This document shows, in pieces, positions 1 to 8,512 of a stretch of DNA of 64,000 bases. Position numbers and translations under genes: made by a program. Below the pieces are notes generated by a model. It did not search any database, was not told the origin of the DNA, and saw only the letters and a program-made list of their open reading frames with translations. Source of the stretch: Trichomonas vaginalis G3 (taxonomy: Eukaryota; Parabasalia; Trichomonadida; Trichomonadidae); assembly GCF_026262505.1 (NCBI RefSeq), contig NC_067208.1, forward strand, positions 1,302,001-1,366,000, read 5' to 3'. Each line of letters opens with the position of its first letter. Position 1 is the stretch's first letter.

Positions 1-26
1 AAGTGGTCATGACACTTTTTAAGTTA

Positions 27-197
27 ATGTCCGAGCCATACAGTGATGTCGAAGCAGCACATGAACCAAAGAAGAAGTCTTGCTGGGAAAAGACAAAGAT
101 TGTTGGTAACGCAATCCTAGCCATTTGTGTTGTTTTGAACTTGATCGTACTTCTGATCTTGTTCTACAAACTCAACAGAGGTTATTGTCTCAAGTAA
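27..197 (+). CDS. small single-span membrane protein of element A
   Basis: A 56-residue ORF with an acidic/basic N-terminal half (KKKSCWEK) followed by one strongly hydrophobic stretch of about 20 residues (around residues 25-46, ILAICVVLNLIVLLILF) and a short basic end. This suggests a single-pass membrane protein. An ATG at 9 in the same frame would add six residues. It sits 24 bp upstream of the methyltransferase gene on the same strand. Small membrane proteins are common in Polinton-like elements, but I do not recognise this one and assign no function. Confidence 0.5.
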   Translation: MSEPYSDVEAAHEPKKKSCWEKTKIVGNAILAICVVLNLIVLLILFYKLNRGYCLK

Positions 198-221
198 ACA
201 CTTATTTTTATTACCATATAA

Positions 222-1064
222 ATGATTTTTACCAAACCTCCTTTACCTTTCATAGGTAATAAGTCGAAGATCAGGAAAGATCTTATCGACATACTCAAAG
301 ACATCAAAGGGGATTATGTCTTCGTTGACCTATTTGGTGGTTCTCTCTATATCTCTCATCTGTTGCATATTATGTTCCCAAAAGCAACGATCATAGCTAA
401 CGACTATGATAACTACGTTGATAGACTGAAACACATTCATGACACGAATGAAATACTTAAGGAACTTAAGGAGAGAATAAATGTTAAGCCAGATGAGAAA
501 ATTCCTACTGATCAGAAAGAGATCGTCAGAGAAGTTATAAGTAAAGCTCCATACATAGACTGGGATACATTATGTTCACGTCTTCTCTATTCTGGAGCAT
601 ACAAATACTATGATCTTGACACATTAATGAAGAAAGTGTTATACCTCAGATATACTAACTTATTTGGTGAAAACATAGATGACTATCTTGAAGGTTTAAC
701 TATTGTTCATAAAGATTGGAGAATACTCTTCAATGAGTATAAAGATCTTCCCAATGTTTTCTTTATATGTGATCCTCCATACTTCCATACTTATTCTATA
801 CAGTATGGAGATGAATGGACTCTTAAAGATACTGTAGAAACCTTTGATGTCCTTAATTATCCATCTATTTACTTCAGTAGTGATAAATCTTATACAGAAG
901 AACTTATAGAGATATTGACAAAAAGATATGGAGAGAAATTTCCTATGAGAAAGCATGTTATAGATAGAGGTTTAATTAATCCTAACACTCAGAAAAATAA
1001 TGAAGTAATATATGTCACTTTTTCTGTTAATGGAGAAGAGAAAGATCAAGAAGATAATAGTTGA
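222..1064 (+). CDS. D12-class (Dam-like) N6-adenine DNA methyltransferase
   Basis: A 280-residue protein with the motif order of D12 adenine methyltransferases. Near residue 9 is PFIGNKSK, the SAM-binding motif X type. Around residues 38-42 is DLFGGSL, the FxGxG-like motif I. Near residue 182 is CDPPY, the catalytic DPPY motif IV. The length is typical of the family (about 270-290). It is predicted to transfer a methyl group from SAM to N6 of adenine in DNA. It could mark the element's own DNA or that of the host; trichomonad DNA is known to carry 6mA. The ATG is chosen because it directly follows an AT-rich CATATAA leader. The gene's end overlaps the start of the next ORF. Confidence 0.85.
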   Translation: MIFTKPPLPFIGNKSKIRKDLIDILKDIKGDYVFVDLFGGSLYISHLLHIMFPKATIIANDYDNYVDRLKHIHDTNEILKELKERINVKPDEKIPTDQKEIVREVISKAPYIDWDTLCSRLLYSGAYKYYDLDTLMKKVLYLRYTNLFGENIDDYLEGLTIVHKDWRILFNEYKDLPNVFFICDPPYFHTYSIQYGDEWTLKDTVETFDVLNYPSIYFSSDKSYTEELIEILTKRYGEKFPMRKHVIDRGLINPNTQKNNEVIYVTFSVNGEEKDQEDNS

Positions 1065-1317
1065 TGAGGGAACTGAAGAAGCGACGACATTCATCTTTGA
1101 CGACGGAAAGCTCACATTCGTTGTCGATAAAAATGGACAACACTTACACAAAAGAAAGAGACCAAGAAAATTTTTAGATCTCCCAAAAGCTAGGAAACCA
1201 AAGGAACCATTTCCAGTACCAGCCGTCCAAGAACCAGAGAGACTTTTGATACCAAAACCTGTGGTTGACAAATATGATCCAGATCAGTTCTTCCCAAAAA
1301 TACCAAAGTTAGAATAA
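1012..1317 (+). CDS. small basic, proline-rich protein of unknown function
   Basis: A 101-residue ORF, or 95 residues if the ATG at 1030 is used; the second start gives the more soluble N-terminus MEKRKIKK. The middle is basic (HKRKRPRKF) and the C-terminal half is rich in proline and lysine. Its start overlaps the end of the methyltransferase gene in another frame, and its stop overlaps the stop of the converging gene at 1309. No domain is recognised. Confidence 0.45.
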   Translation: MSLFLLMEKRKIKKIIVDEGTEEATTFIFDDGKLTFVVDKNGQHLHKRKRPRKFLDLPKARKPKEPFPVPAVQEPERLLIPKPVVDKYDPDQFFPKIPKLE

Positions 1318-1884
1318 AAACTCCTTTATTTCTTTAGTATTATATAATAAGTCTATTAGTAAGCTCTGTTCTCGTTCTGTTCTGGTATTTTGACGTCTTT
1401 TCATGGTCTCGCATAATAAGATCATGAACTTTTTCTTGAGATACTCGAAGAGCTGAGGTAAGTTATCATATTCTGGATATGTAGGAAGCATCCCTGCTAT
1501 CGTAAGTGTTGTATCAATAAGGATTGGACTTATATCGGAAAAGTCGAGATCTGGAGTAGAATAAGAAGGTAAGTCTCTTACATGTAGGTAGTCATTATAT
1601 GCTTTACGCATGAGACTGAGTTTCTGGAGCACAACTATGAGACTTTGGTTCTGACGTTCAAGTTTGCTTAAAGTTCTCTCCAAGCTTCTGTAATAAACGT
1701 CAACCTCTGTAAGAGCAGATATTTTTGCATTGATCTCGGAGATCTTTTCTTGAACTTCACCAAGTTTGACCTTAACTGACGTTTGAGCTCCCATCATGTT
1801 TTCATCAAGGTCATTCTCTATGTCATCAATGATATCTTCCCATGAAGTCATGTTTTCATCATTGATCTTAACGTGAACACTCAT
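1309..1884 (-). CDS. coiled-coil protein of element A, unknown function
   Basis: A 191-residue, leucine- and glutamate-rich protein. Roughly residues 55-95 (KLGEVQEKISEINAKISAL and following) have the heptad spacing of a coiled coil. The N-terminus is acidic and there are no membrane segments. It is convergent with the gene at 1012-1317, overlapping by a few bases at the stops. It may be a scaffold or virion-associated protein by position, but that is only inference. Confidence 0.55.
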   Translation of the reverse strand: MSVHVKINDENMTSWEDIIDDIENDLDENMMGAQTSVKVKLGEVQEKISEINAKISALTEVDVYYRSLERTLSKLERQNQSLIVVLQKLSLMRKAYNDYLHVRDLPSYSTPDLDFSDISPILIDTTLTIAGMLPTYPEYDNLPQLFEYLKKKFMILLCETMKRRQNTRTEREQSLLIDLLYNTKEIKEFLF

Positions 1885-1920
1885 GAAAAAAATGTCATGT
1901 AAAGTATAAATGTCAGATTT

Positions 1921-2319
1921 TTACTCTTGAGCTTCTTCTCTCTGGATTGACTCGTCTGTAGGGCTTAATGTGCCATCACGTTCGACCAGAAGGTTCTGCT
2001 CAGGTCTGTCAAGGAGCTGTCTGTAGGTCGTGAAGGTTTCAACGAGTCCTTGGTAAGGAGTTTGGAGATCAACATCGACCCATGGGTGTTTGCGTAAGAA
2101 AGCAGCAAGGCTTTCACGCTTGGAGTCAATGACATCTTTCTTATTGGTTAATCCTTCTTCAAAGCTTAGGATTACTCCTGCAGTTGATTCAAGTCTTTGG
2201 ATCTGGCGTCTGGAAACCTTGGTGAGTTGTCTTATCCTCTCGTTTCCAAATACATGCAGGAGATATGCAGAAATTACTTCATTAAGTTCGATTAAACAAA
2301 TTGGATGAAGATCAGTCAT
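1921..2319 (-). CDS. unknown 132-residue protein of element A
   Basis: The coding region begins at the ATG at 2317-2319 (MTDLHPICLIELNEVI). The reading frame stays open upstream only because it runs through the 15-bp tandem repeat, so I exclude that extension. The protein is mainly charged and helical and carries no motif I recognise. It is divergent from the gene at 2718, with the tandem repeat filling the space between them. Confidence 0.55.
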   Translation of the reverse strand: MTDLHPICLIELNEVISAYLLHVFGNERIRQLTKVSRRQIQRLESTAGVILSFEEGLTNKKDVIDSKRESLAAFLRKHPWVDVDLQTPYQGLVETFTTYRQLLDRPEQNLLVERDGTLSPTDESIQREEAQE

Positions 2320-2706
2320 GGCTTTTGTAAAGCAATCTTTTGTAAAGCTGTCTTTTGTAAAGCAGACTTTTGTAAAGCAATCTTTTGTAAAGCAATCTTT
2401 TGTAAAGCAGACTTTTGTAAAGCAATCTTTTGTCAAGACGTCTTTTGTAAAGCAGACTTTTGTAAAGCAATCTTTTGTCAAGACGTCTTTTGTAAAGCAA
2501 AAGTATTCAATTTTGTGAGAAAATGCTTTTGTAAAGCAGTCTTTTGTAAAGCTGTCTTTTGTCAAGACGTCTTTTGTAAAGCTGTCTTTTGTAAAGCAGT
2601 CTTTTGTAAAGCTGTCTTTTGTAAAGCTGTCTTTTGTAAAGCTGTCTTTTGTAAAGCTGTCTTTTGTAAAGCTGTCTTTGTAAAGCAGTCTTTTGTAAAG
2701 ACATAA
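2320..2706. repeat. 15-bp minisatellite between divergent genes
   Basis: About 25 head-to-tail units of a 15-bp motif (CTTTTGTAAAGCAGT and close variants such as CTTTTGTCAAGACGT). The array is interrupted once near 2500-2527. Because 15 is a multiple of three and the unit lacks stops in most frames, it makes long artificial ORFs on both strands. It separates the leftward gene ending its start at 2319 from the rightward gene starting at 2718, so it occupies a shared promoter region. Confidence 0.95.
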
Positions 2707-2717
2707 CCGACGACCGA

Positions 2718-3224
2718 ATGTCCCAAGATGGTACAACACCAGCTCCAGCATCACCAACACTAGATATGATGGCAATGATGATGCAGATGATGCAACAGCA
2801 AACCCAGCTTATACAGCAAATGCAGGAAAAGAAAACTTTCAATAAACCTGCAAAGAACTCACAAGATCTTGAAGCTGGACTCAATGCTCTCAGGAACGAC
2901 TACAAGAGAGAGCAGATGACGTTTAGGAAGAAGGGTGATGAAGATTATGAGAATGATCCGATCGAGGAAGACGAGATCAAGTCCACTGCATCCACAAAGA
3001 CCCTCCAGGATGAAAGAGATGATGAGGGATTCCTTACCAAGTCTCAAAGACTCTTTGTCCTTGAGTTCTTCACGATCTCTGCCTTGAGATCTATGAGGAA
3101 TTGGAAGGGTCGCGTTCCAAGTGGCTCAAACAAGCGCGAACTACTCATGACCGCAGTACCGCTCACTAAGACAAAAGTCCAGCTCATGGACTTTATCCTT
3201 TCCGCTTGTCCCGACGAGATCTAA
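2718..3224 (+). CDS. Met/Gln-rich unknown protein of element A
   Basis: A 168-residue protein. The N-terminus is proline/threonine-rich, followed by a run of Met and Gln (MMAMMMQMMQQQ) and an acidic linker around residues 70-100. The C-terminal half looks folded (residues 105-168, rich in Leu, Phe and Arg). It starts immediately right of the minisatellite. There is no homology I recognise; the layout of a low-complexity N-terminus plus a small folded domain is compatible with a virion or DNA-associated protein. Confidence 0.55.
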   Translation: MSQDGTTPAPASPTLDMMAMMMQMMQQQTQLIQQMQEKKTFNKPAKNSQDLEAGLNALRNDYKREQMTFRKKGDEDYENDPIEEDEIKSTASTKTLQDERDDEGFLTKSQRLFVLEFFTISALRSMRNWKGRVPSGSNKRELLMTAVPLTKTKVQLMDFILSACPDEI

Positions 3225-3281
3225 GATCTGATCAGAGTAAAAACTTACATTTATGAGCTAAGCTCAGTAATAATTAGTTGT

Positions 3282-3488
3282 TTATTCTTTCTTCTCATAC
3301 TTCTGTGCAAGGTTTCCACGGAAGAACTCAAGCAACATTTGGATCTTTCCAAGCTTTCGACCTTCTTTTTCGAGGTCATCCTGGTAAGTTCGGAATGCGT
3401 CAACGTGTGAGCTCGCATAGAATGCAGCAACAACAACCTCTTCTGCACCTTCTTTGCTGTCAAGTGGCATGAACTCGAATCCTTCCAT
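3282..3488 (-). CDS. small acidic/basic helical protein
   Basis: A 68-residue ORF from the ATG at 3486-3488 (MEGFEFMPLDSKEG) to a lysine-rich tail (AQKYEKKE). A longer reading starts ten codons upstream, but would leave almost no room for a promoter with the divergent ORF starting at 3512. No known domain. Confidence 0.45.
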   Translation of the reverse strand: MEGFEFMPLDSKEGAEEVVVAAFYASSHVDAFRTYQDDLEKEGRKLGKIQMLLEFFRGNLAQKYEKKE

Positions 3489-3511
3489 TCGACCAAATAA
3501 AAGTGACAAAA

Positions 3512-3679
3512 ATGTCAATGAGACCCACTCGTTGCATAGATGCTAAACCTGGTCCGAAGATGCAAAAGTTCTTCAGAACACTCATGTCTGACCAGAGGGA
3601 GTACGGTCATGAAGAGGTCATACAGATCTTCGATCAGTGTGTACCAAAGCCTGAGAATCCAGACGAACTCTTCATGTAA
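3512..3679 (+). CDS. short ORF of 55 residues, unknown
   Basis: Translates as a basic start (MSMRPTRCIDAKPGPKMQ) and a helical, acidic second half ending PENPDELFM. It is divergent from the gene at 3282-3488 with a gap of only 23 bp, the same compact arrangement seen at other divergent pairs of this element. The space to 3824 holds one more short candidate ORF (3716-3814) and nothing else recognisable. Confidence 0.35.
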   Translation: MSMRPTRCIDAKPGPKMQKFFRTLMSDQREYGHEEVIQIFDQCVPKPENPDELFM

Positions 3680-3824
3680 ATTTACTTGCTTCAATGGAGA
3701 GATGAGAGACCAGGTATGAAACTCAGACCAATAACAATCTTTCCAGGTTTCTGCAATTACCTAGAACAAGCATGCCAGATCAAATGGTCTGACACCATCT
3801 TCCTCCAAAAATAAACTTTATCGT

Positions 3825-4268
3825 TTATAACACTTCAGGATCTACATCTATTTCTTCTGCTTCATCCTCAATGTCGATCTCTTCGACAGGTTTGATAGCA
3901 GCTTTGAGTAAGTTCTTACCCATTGTCTTAAGTTCAACTGGGTTATATTCTTTGTCTTTACTCTTTGTTGATTTCGTGAGATCTACATATAAACAATAAC
4001 TTTTAGTCTTGTCAAGGTTTATTCTCGCTGAGAAATGGTCAGGAATGTTTATAGCTATCTTTTCAAACTTGAGTAAATTAGCTAAACCTTCATTTGTGTA
4101 TTTCTGCTTATCGACAAAGATCATGATCGGACTTGCACTATAACCATACTTTCCTTGACATAATGTTTGTGGTAAGCATATAAGTAGTCTCTTTGCTGTT
4201 TTATTTTGCTTCTTCACTTCATCTACAAACTGTTGGATCTTAAAGAACTTTATATGATGTTCAGACAT
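3825..4268 (-). CDS. candidate ssDNA-binding-like protein with acidic C-tail
   Basis: A 147-residue protein with a mixed alpha/beta-looking body (residues 1-115) and a strongly acidic tail ending EAEEIDVDPEVL. An equivalent tail, ENIDIDPEMF, ends the 139-residue protein at 46303-46722 of element B. Acidic tails with a hydrophobic tip are the protein-docking device of bacterial and phage SSBs, so both may be replication-associated SSB-like proteins. This is inference from the tail and size only. The gene is divergent from the one at 4333. Confidence 0.5.
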   Translation of the reverse strand: MSEHHIKFFKIQQFVDEVKKQNKTAKRLLICLPQTLCQGKYGYSASPIMIFVDKQKYTNEGLANLLKFEKIAINIPDHFSARINLDKTKSYCLYVDLTKSTKSKDKEYNPVELKTMGKNLLKAAIKPVEEIDIEDEAEEIDVDPEVL

Positions 4269-4332
4269 CTTTATATACCCGATAAAAAGTTCAGATAAAA
4301 AAATAATTAGCTATATTTTTATTAGTGCATAA

Positions 4333-4506
4333 ATGAGTCTTTCTTTGAGATTTTCTGATGAAGATCTAACTTTGGTAAGATCTTTAAAAGATGATGAAAA
4401 CATTCTTTCTGTCATTGATGAAGAAAAGAAATACTTCAGTAATGATGTAAAAATAGAGCTACTCATTCATACTGAGAAACAGTTTGTGATCGTGATCTTG
4501 AGTTAA
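4333..4506 (+). CDS. short acidic ORF, 57 residues, unknown
   Basis: Starts at the ATG directly behind the leader GTGCATAA and encodes MSLSLRFSDEDLTLVRSL followed by an acidic middle and a hydrophobic C-terminus. Its stop overlaps the stop of the converging fibre gene by a few bases. It shares no motif with known families; the clean start context and neat fit between neighbours are the only support. Confidence 0.4.
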   Translation: MSLSLRFSDEDLTLVRSLKDDENILSVIDEEKKYFSNDVKIELLIHTEKQFVIVILS

Positions 4507-7500
4507 GCAGCTCTGAACCAAGCGAATACAGTCATAAATGGTGGTAAGAAGTCTTGACCTTTTCCTGTTGCATCTGTGATTCCAGCTACTGTGTGAGTAT
4601 GGTTTCCTGCAGATCCGCAGAAAATACCTGTACTAACATCTCTAGGGTCATCTGTGATATCATATCTATTCATACCTTGTCTATCAGAACCTGCTGCAAG
4701 ATTTGTATAACCTCTTTTTGTCATTGAATGTGAATGCTCTCCATTAGTAGATGTTGTTGCACTGAACCTATGGGAGTGTGGTGGAAGGTTTTCAACTCTG
4801 ATAGTCTTTGAACCACCAAAGTCCATTGATGAGTTAGAACAGTAAAGAAACTGATCAACAATCGGTTGCCAAACACCTCCATAAAGGGTTTGCGGGCTTG
4901 TTGAGCTCATTGATGTAAATATAGAACCAATTGGATACATCATGTCAAACATGTTAGAAGGTCTATAAGTATAATCTACTGTGGTGACATCGTTCAAATA
5001 AAACTCAAACGTATCTCCAGGATGAATAGTTAAGTTTGTTCCATCTTTTTTGTGGAACACAAGTTCAATAGATTTACCATGACTCAATGTATAGTAACTT
5101 GGACCTTTTTCTGATGGACCAATGTTATAATTTATAAATATTGCAACTTTACCCATATCATTATTACCAAAGCTAACTGTAATGCTTTCAGGTATTCCAT
5201 TGTTTACAGATGCATTAGAGATCTTTGAGATCTGTTCATTAACATAAGTTTTGTCTGCTTTGTTGTCTAAAGAAGTTTGAAGTGAATTTATGTCGGAGAT
5301 ATTGTGTTTATGAGATTTCAAAACTTTGTTCGTTGCGTCAAGTTCATCTTTGTCAGCTTTACTTTTAATAGCATCTTCAACGGTTATTTTTGCCTTAACT
5401 CTCAACCTAAATCTTGGCTCAACTAATACACCGTTAACAAAGAAGTATGAAGCATAAATTTCAGCGTTATAACCAAATGATTGTGGTGCTATACCTGTGT
5501 CATACTGTACAGTACAGTGTATGTCATAACCTTTAGCACGAATGAATTTATATCTTCTTTCATTAACATTTTTCGTATTCACTTTTTCACCCTGTGTTAA
5601 ATATCCGTGGTAGTCCGTTATAATCTGTTCATCTGAACTTATATAATGAACATGGTTCTTGTCAGCTTTCTTATCTAACATTGCTGGTAGTTCATATACT
5701 TCGAAGTTTCTGGCATGACCTTCAATGTTCGTACATTTACTATCTAAACTGTTAAGAGTATCTTTTACGCTAGTGCTTGGATCTTCTTGTGGAGCACTTG
5801 AACCTAAAGTATAGTTCAAGATAATGTCATCAGCTCTTATTTTCTTGATTTGAACTGGTTGGTCATTATCAGCTCCTATTTTATTGATTATAACAGGTTT
5901 GTCTTCTCTTGAACGAATTGATTTAACTGTCAAAGGTTCAGTGAACTCATTATTTTTCAAAGGAAACAATGTTGTATTGATGTTTTCACCATTAATATAT
6001 ACTTCTTTTGTATCAATACCAGATGGGAATGAAACTCTTTCATTAACTTTAACTGTTGTACCATCACCTGGGTACATATCTTTCTCTGGACCTTTGATTG
6101 TCTTAAGTATGACAGACTGTGATAAAGTATATTCTTTAGATGCAACTTTACGTATCTCTTCGTCAACATAACTTTTGTCAGCTTTGTCTGCAATCTTAAG
6201 TGCAGTTCTTCCTCCATTATTTTTGTTCTCCTCAACTTTCTTCGCTAATTCAGCAAGAATGAGATAAAGATAATCAGTAAGGTCATCAGTACCAGACATA
6301 TTAATATTATTGTTCTTTCTTGATGTATTAGCAACTTTCACTAAGGTCACAAAATCAGGGTACAAAGTACTTAACGTAGAAATGATTGTTTTTGGTCCAG
6401 GATCTTTCTCTTCTTCATCATTAGCATCACGTGGCATTGGAATTGGTTCCAAAGGTCCAGTCACATCAAAACTCTCAAGTTCCATATAACCTTCATTTCT
6501 GAATCTTTCTATATGAGTTATCTTCTGGAAACTTGTTTTAGTCTTTTCAACTAAATTTTTTATTCCATCCACAAAACCTCCTTTATGATTTGGACCAAGA
6601 TTACCCAGAGTGTCAAGAACAGTATCTATACCTTCTTGACTTTCAACAAAAGCCCAAAGAGCATTTATTTGACTCTGGAGTGATATCCATGAGGCTGCAG
6701 TAGCACCGGCGTTTGCTATGGCAAAGATGAATGATAAAGGGTTGAACTTAAGACCAGATTCTTTATCTTTGACAATTTCAACGAAGTCATTGATATTTTT
6801 CTTCAAGTATTCCTTAGTCAGAAGAACTCCATCGCCAGCTATACCAGTTGCTTTTGTCTTTCCTTTAACATCAAATGTGATTGGTTTCTTCAATAAAATA
6901 ACTTCTGGTGTTGTACTGATGCTATCATTAGTGGAGAAAAATTCTCCGACATGACTTGCTAAGTATTCTTTCGTCAATAATGTTCCATCACCAACAATAC
7001 CAGTTGCTTTTGGACCATCTTCTGTGAATGTCAATGGTTTCTTTAACATAACTTTATCTAAGTATATTGCAATACCACTATTTTGTACTTGTTCATGACC
7101 TAATATATAAGCAAATGCTGCGTTTAAAGCATTATACAATGTATCTTCTTTAAATGTTAATTGACTGTTTTCAATCATTGGTATATTGAACAGTGTAGAC
7201 CTTGGGTCAAAATGAACTCCATGGTCAATCGATAATAACCGTTTAACATGATATATTATAGTCTCTAATGCTTCATTAATATTTACCTCACGAGTTTCTT
7301 GCAAACCATTACTCGCCATACATGAAAACATATAATCTCTATCAGTTGTGAAGAATGGAGCATCTAAGTAATTATTCTCTACTTTTGTCACACGATTCTG
7401 TAACGCTTGAAGGTATTGATTTAAGTCTGTTTCAACAATTGTACCATCTGGTTGCTCGATAGGTAATATACCAGGACCGATGGTAATGTCTTCATCAGCA

Positions 7501-7607
7501 CCTTCTTTATGTATGACTAAAGCATTATCAGTAATTCTGAGAGTATATTCTTTATATTGAAGTACGCTAGACTTATAACATTCATATGCATATGGAACAA
7601 CACTCAT
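4503..7607 (-). CDS. phage-tail-fibre-like protein with collar-type C-terminal domain
   Basis: A 1034-residue protein. The body has repeated linker motifs typical of trimeric phage tail fibres: DKADKSYVDEEI, DKKADKNHVHYI, SKADKDELDA and NKADKTYVNEQI. There are also duplicated segments (FTEDGPKATGIVGDG and VKGKTKATGIAGDG). The last 140 residues resemble the phage baseplate/collar fibre tip: YPIGSIFTS, YGGVWQPI, LPPHSHRF, HTHTV and PPFMTVFAWFR. HxH motifs in such tips bind metal ions. It probably forms a fibre used in attachment. It lies back to back with the penton-like gene, 19 bp between the two ATGs, which fits a vertex-anchored fibre. The gene is uninterrupted. Confidence 0.8.
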   Translation of the reverse strand: MSVVPYAYECYKSSVLQYKEYTLRITDNALVIHKEGADEDITIGPGILPIEQPDGTIVETDLNQYLQALQNRVTKVENNYLDAPFFTTDRDYMFSCMASNGLQETREVNINEALETIIYHVKRLLSIDHGVHFDPRSTLFNIPMIENSQLTFKEDTLYNALNAAFAYILGHEQVQNSGIAIYLDKVMLKKPLTFTEDGPKATGIVGDGTLLTKEYLASHVGEFFSTNDSISTTPEVILLKKPITFDVKGKTKATGIAGDGVLLTKEYLKKNINDFVEIVKDKESGLKFNPLSFIFAIANAGATAASWISLQSQINALWAFVESQEGIDTVLDTLGNLGPNHKGGFVDGIKNLVEKTKTSFQKITHIERFRNEGYMELESFDVTGPLEPIPMPRDANDEEEKDPGPKTIISTLSTLYPDFVTLVKVANTSRKNNNINMSGTDDLTDYLYLILAELAKKVEENKNNGGRTALKIADKADKSYVDEEIRKVASKEYTLSQSVILKTIKGPEKDMYPGDGTTVKVNERVSFPSGIDTKEVYINGENINTTLFPLKNNEFTEPLTVKSIRSREDKPVIINKIGADNDQPVQIKKIRADDIILNYTLGSSAPQEDPSTSVKDTLNSLDSKCTNIEGHARNFEVYELPAMLDKKADKNHVHYISSDEQIITDYHGYLTQGEKVNTKNVNERRYKFIRAKGYDIHCTVQYDTGIAPQSFGYNAEIYASYFFVNGVLVEPRFRLRVKAKITVEDAIKSKADKDELDATNKVLKSHKHNISDINSLQTSLDNKADKTYVNEQISKISNASVNNGIPESITVSFGNNDMGKVAIFINYNIGPSEKGPSYYTLSHGKSIELVFHKKDGTNLTIHPGDTFEFYLNDVTTVDYTYRPSNMFDMMYPIGSIFTSMSSTSPQTLYGGVWQPIVDQFLYCSNSSMDFGGSKTIRVENLPPHSHRFSATTSTNGEHSHSMTKRGYTNLAAGSDRQGMNRYDITDDPRDVSTGIFCGSAGNHTHTVAGITDATGKGQDFLPPFMTVFAWFRAA

Positions 7608-7626
7608 TCTTTTACTACATATAAAA
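7608..7626. promoter_or_regulatory. 19-bp divergent promoter, fibre/penton genes
   Basis: Only 19 bases (TCTTTTACTACATATAAAA) separate the start codons of the leftward fibre gene (7607) and the rightward penton-like gene (7627). Both promoters must therefore overlap each other or the coding regions. This is what is seen directly; how transcription starts here is not shown. Confidence 0.6.
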
Positions 7627-8469
7627 ATGATGTATTATCTACAATCGACTGATCCTAATAACTACGGGACAATACAGTTTCAAGCAGATCCTAACATGGG
7701 GCATCCAAGTAAGATAAAGATGAGAGTAAAAAGTGTCAGTACTATGGCGAACTTTATTGTTTGTGACGAAACAGATTATTTTGTCTTACAGTTAGACGAA
7801 GATGGAGAAGAAAAGGTGTGTACATTTAAGTCAGCTCTTTCATTTGATATGGATACTATTGTATCAAAACTACAAGAGATTGTAACAAAACAGTTTGATT
7901 ATTATAACAAGAAAAAAGGTCAACATAATGTAACAGTTTCACTGAGTGCTACGAATCAACTTATATTTACGTCACAGGACAAAGGACATAAAGTCTATTT
8001 AAAAGATGCTTCACATAGAGCAAATCTTATTTTAGGTGCATATGGAATAGAACTACCTATTGTACATAATTATTATCTACAAATGCCAAAACCACCTATG
8101 CTCAACTTCGGGTATCAGTTATACCTTCGTTCATCAATGTCTGTCATCTCTGGGTTCAATAATATTGACCAAGTTGATGATCGAAGAAAGATCATGTACA
8201 GATCTACATGTTATAACATCAATGAGTTCTGGATATCTGGTAAACCACTTATATGTAAGGAATCCTCACCATGGATAGATGCATTTCCATGGGAACTAAC
8301 TAATGTTACGTTTACCTTAGTTGACTTCCAAGATCAGCCTGTTCGATTATTGTCACCAATGTTTATGGTGATAGAGATTAAACCAGATAAGCCAGAAGTT
8401 AGAGAAACCAATGATGTCAGTGATGATGATACAGAATCTTCGTACGATTATGATTACGATGACGATTAA
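7627..8469 (+). CDS. penton-like minor capsid protein
   Basis: A 280-residue protein of mainly beta pattern. The C-terminal strand pair has the layout TFTLVDFQDQPVRLLSPMFMVI, followed by a very acidic tail (DDDTESSYDYDYDDD). The same layout (NLTLVDANFVPVKLLCPMYL) occurs in the broken gene at 44214-45008 of element B, and the N-terminal part also matches in pattern (QFQADPN.. and NLQSPQG..). This conserved pair, the size and the position beside fibre and polymerase genes suit the single-jelly-roll penton protein of Polintons. It would form the capsid vertices. Confidence 0.6.
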   Translation: MMYYLQSTDPNNYGTIQFQADPNMGHPSKIKMRVKSVSTMANFIVCDETDYFVLQLDEDGEEKVCTFKSALSFDMDTIVSKLQEIVTKQFDYYNKKKGQHNVTVSLSATNQLIFTSQDKGHKVYLKDASHRANLILGAYGIELPIVHNYYLQMPKPPMLNFGYQLYLRSSMSVISGFNNIDQVDDRRKIMYRSTCYNINEFWISGKPLICKESSPWIDAFPWELTNVTFTLVDFQDQPVRLLSPMFMVIEIKPDKPEVRETNDVSDDDTESSYDYDYDDD

Positions 8470-8498
8470 AAAAAAATAACGTATATTTTTTTATCGGT

Positions 8499-8506
8499 TA
8501 TAAAAG
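8499..8506 (+). promoter_or_regulatory. TATA-like box before polymerase gene
   Basis: TATAAAAG lies 7 bases before the polymerase ATG, directly after an A-tract/T-tract and ATCGGT. A comparable leader (T-tract, ATCCGATAGAAAAG) precedes the gene at 46303 in element B. Trichomonad host promoters normally use an initiator and lack a TATA box, so this may be an element-specific signal. The role is inferred. Confidence 0.35.
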
Positions 8507-8512
8507 ACCAAC

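Noticed and set aside
2305-2775. Long ORFs with FTKDS, FCKAV or FVKQS repeats on both strands
   Set aside because: They arise from the 15-bp minisatellite being open in all frames; only the downstream MTDLHP part is taken as coding.
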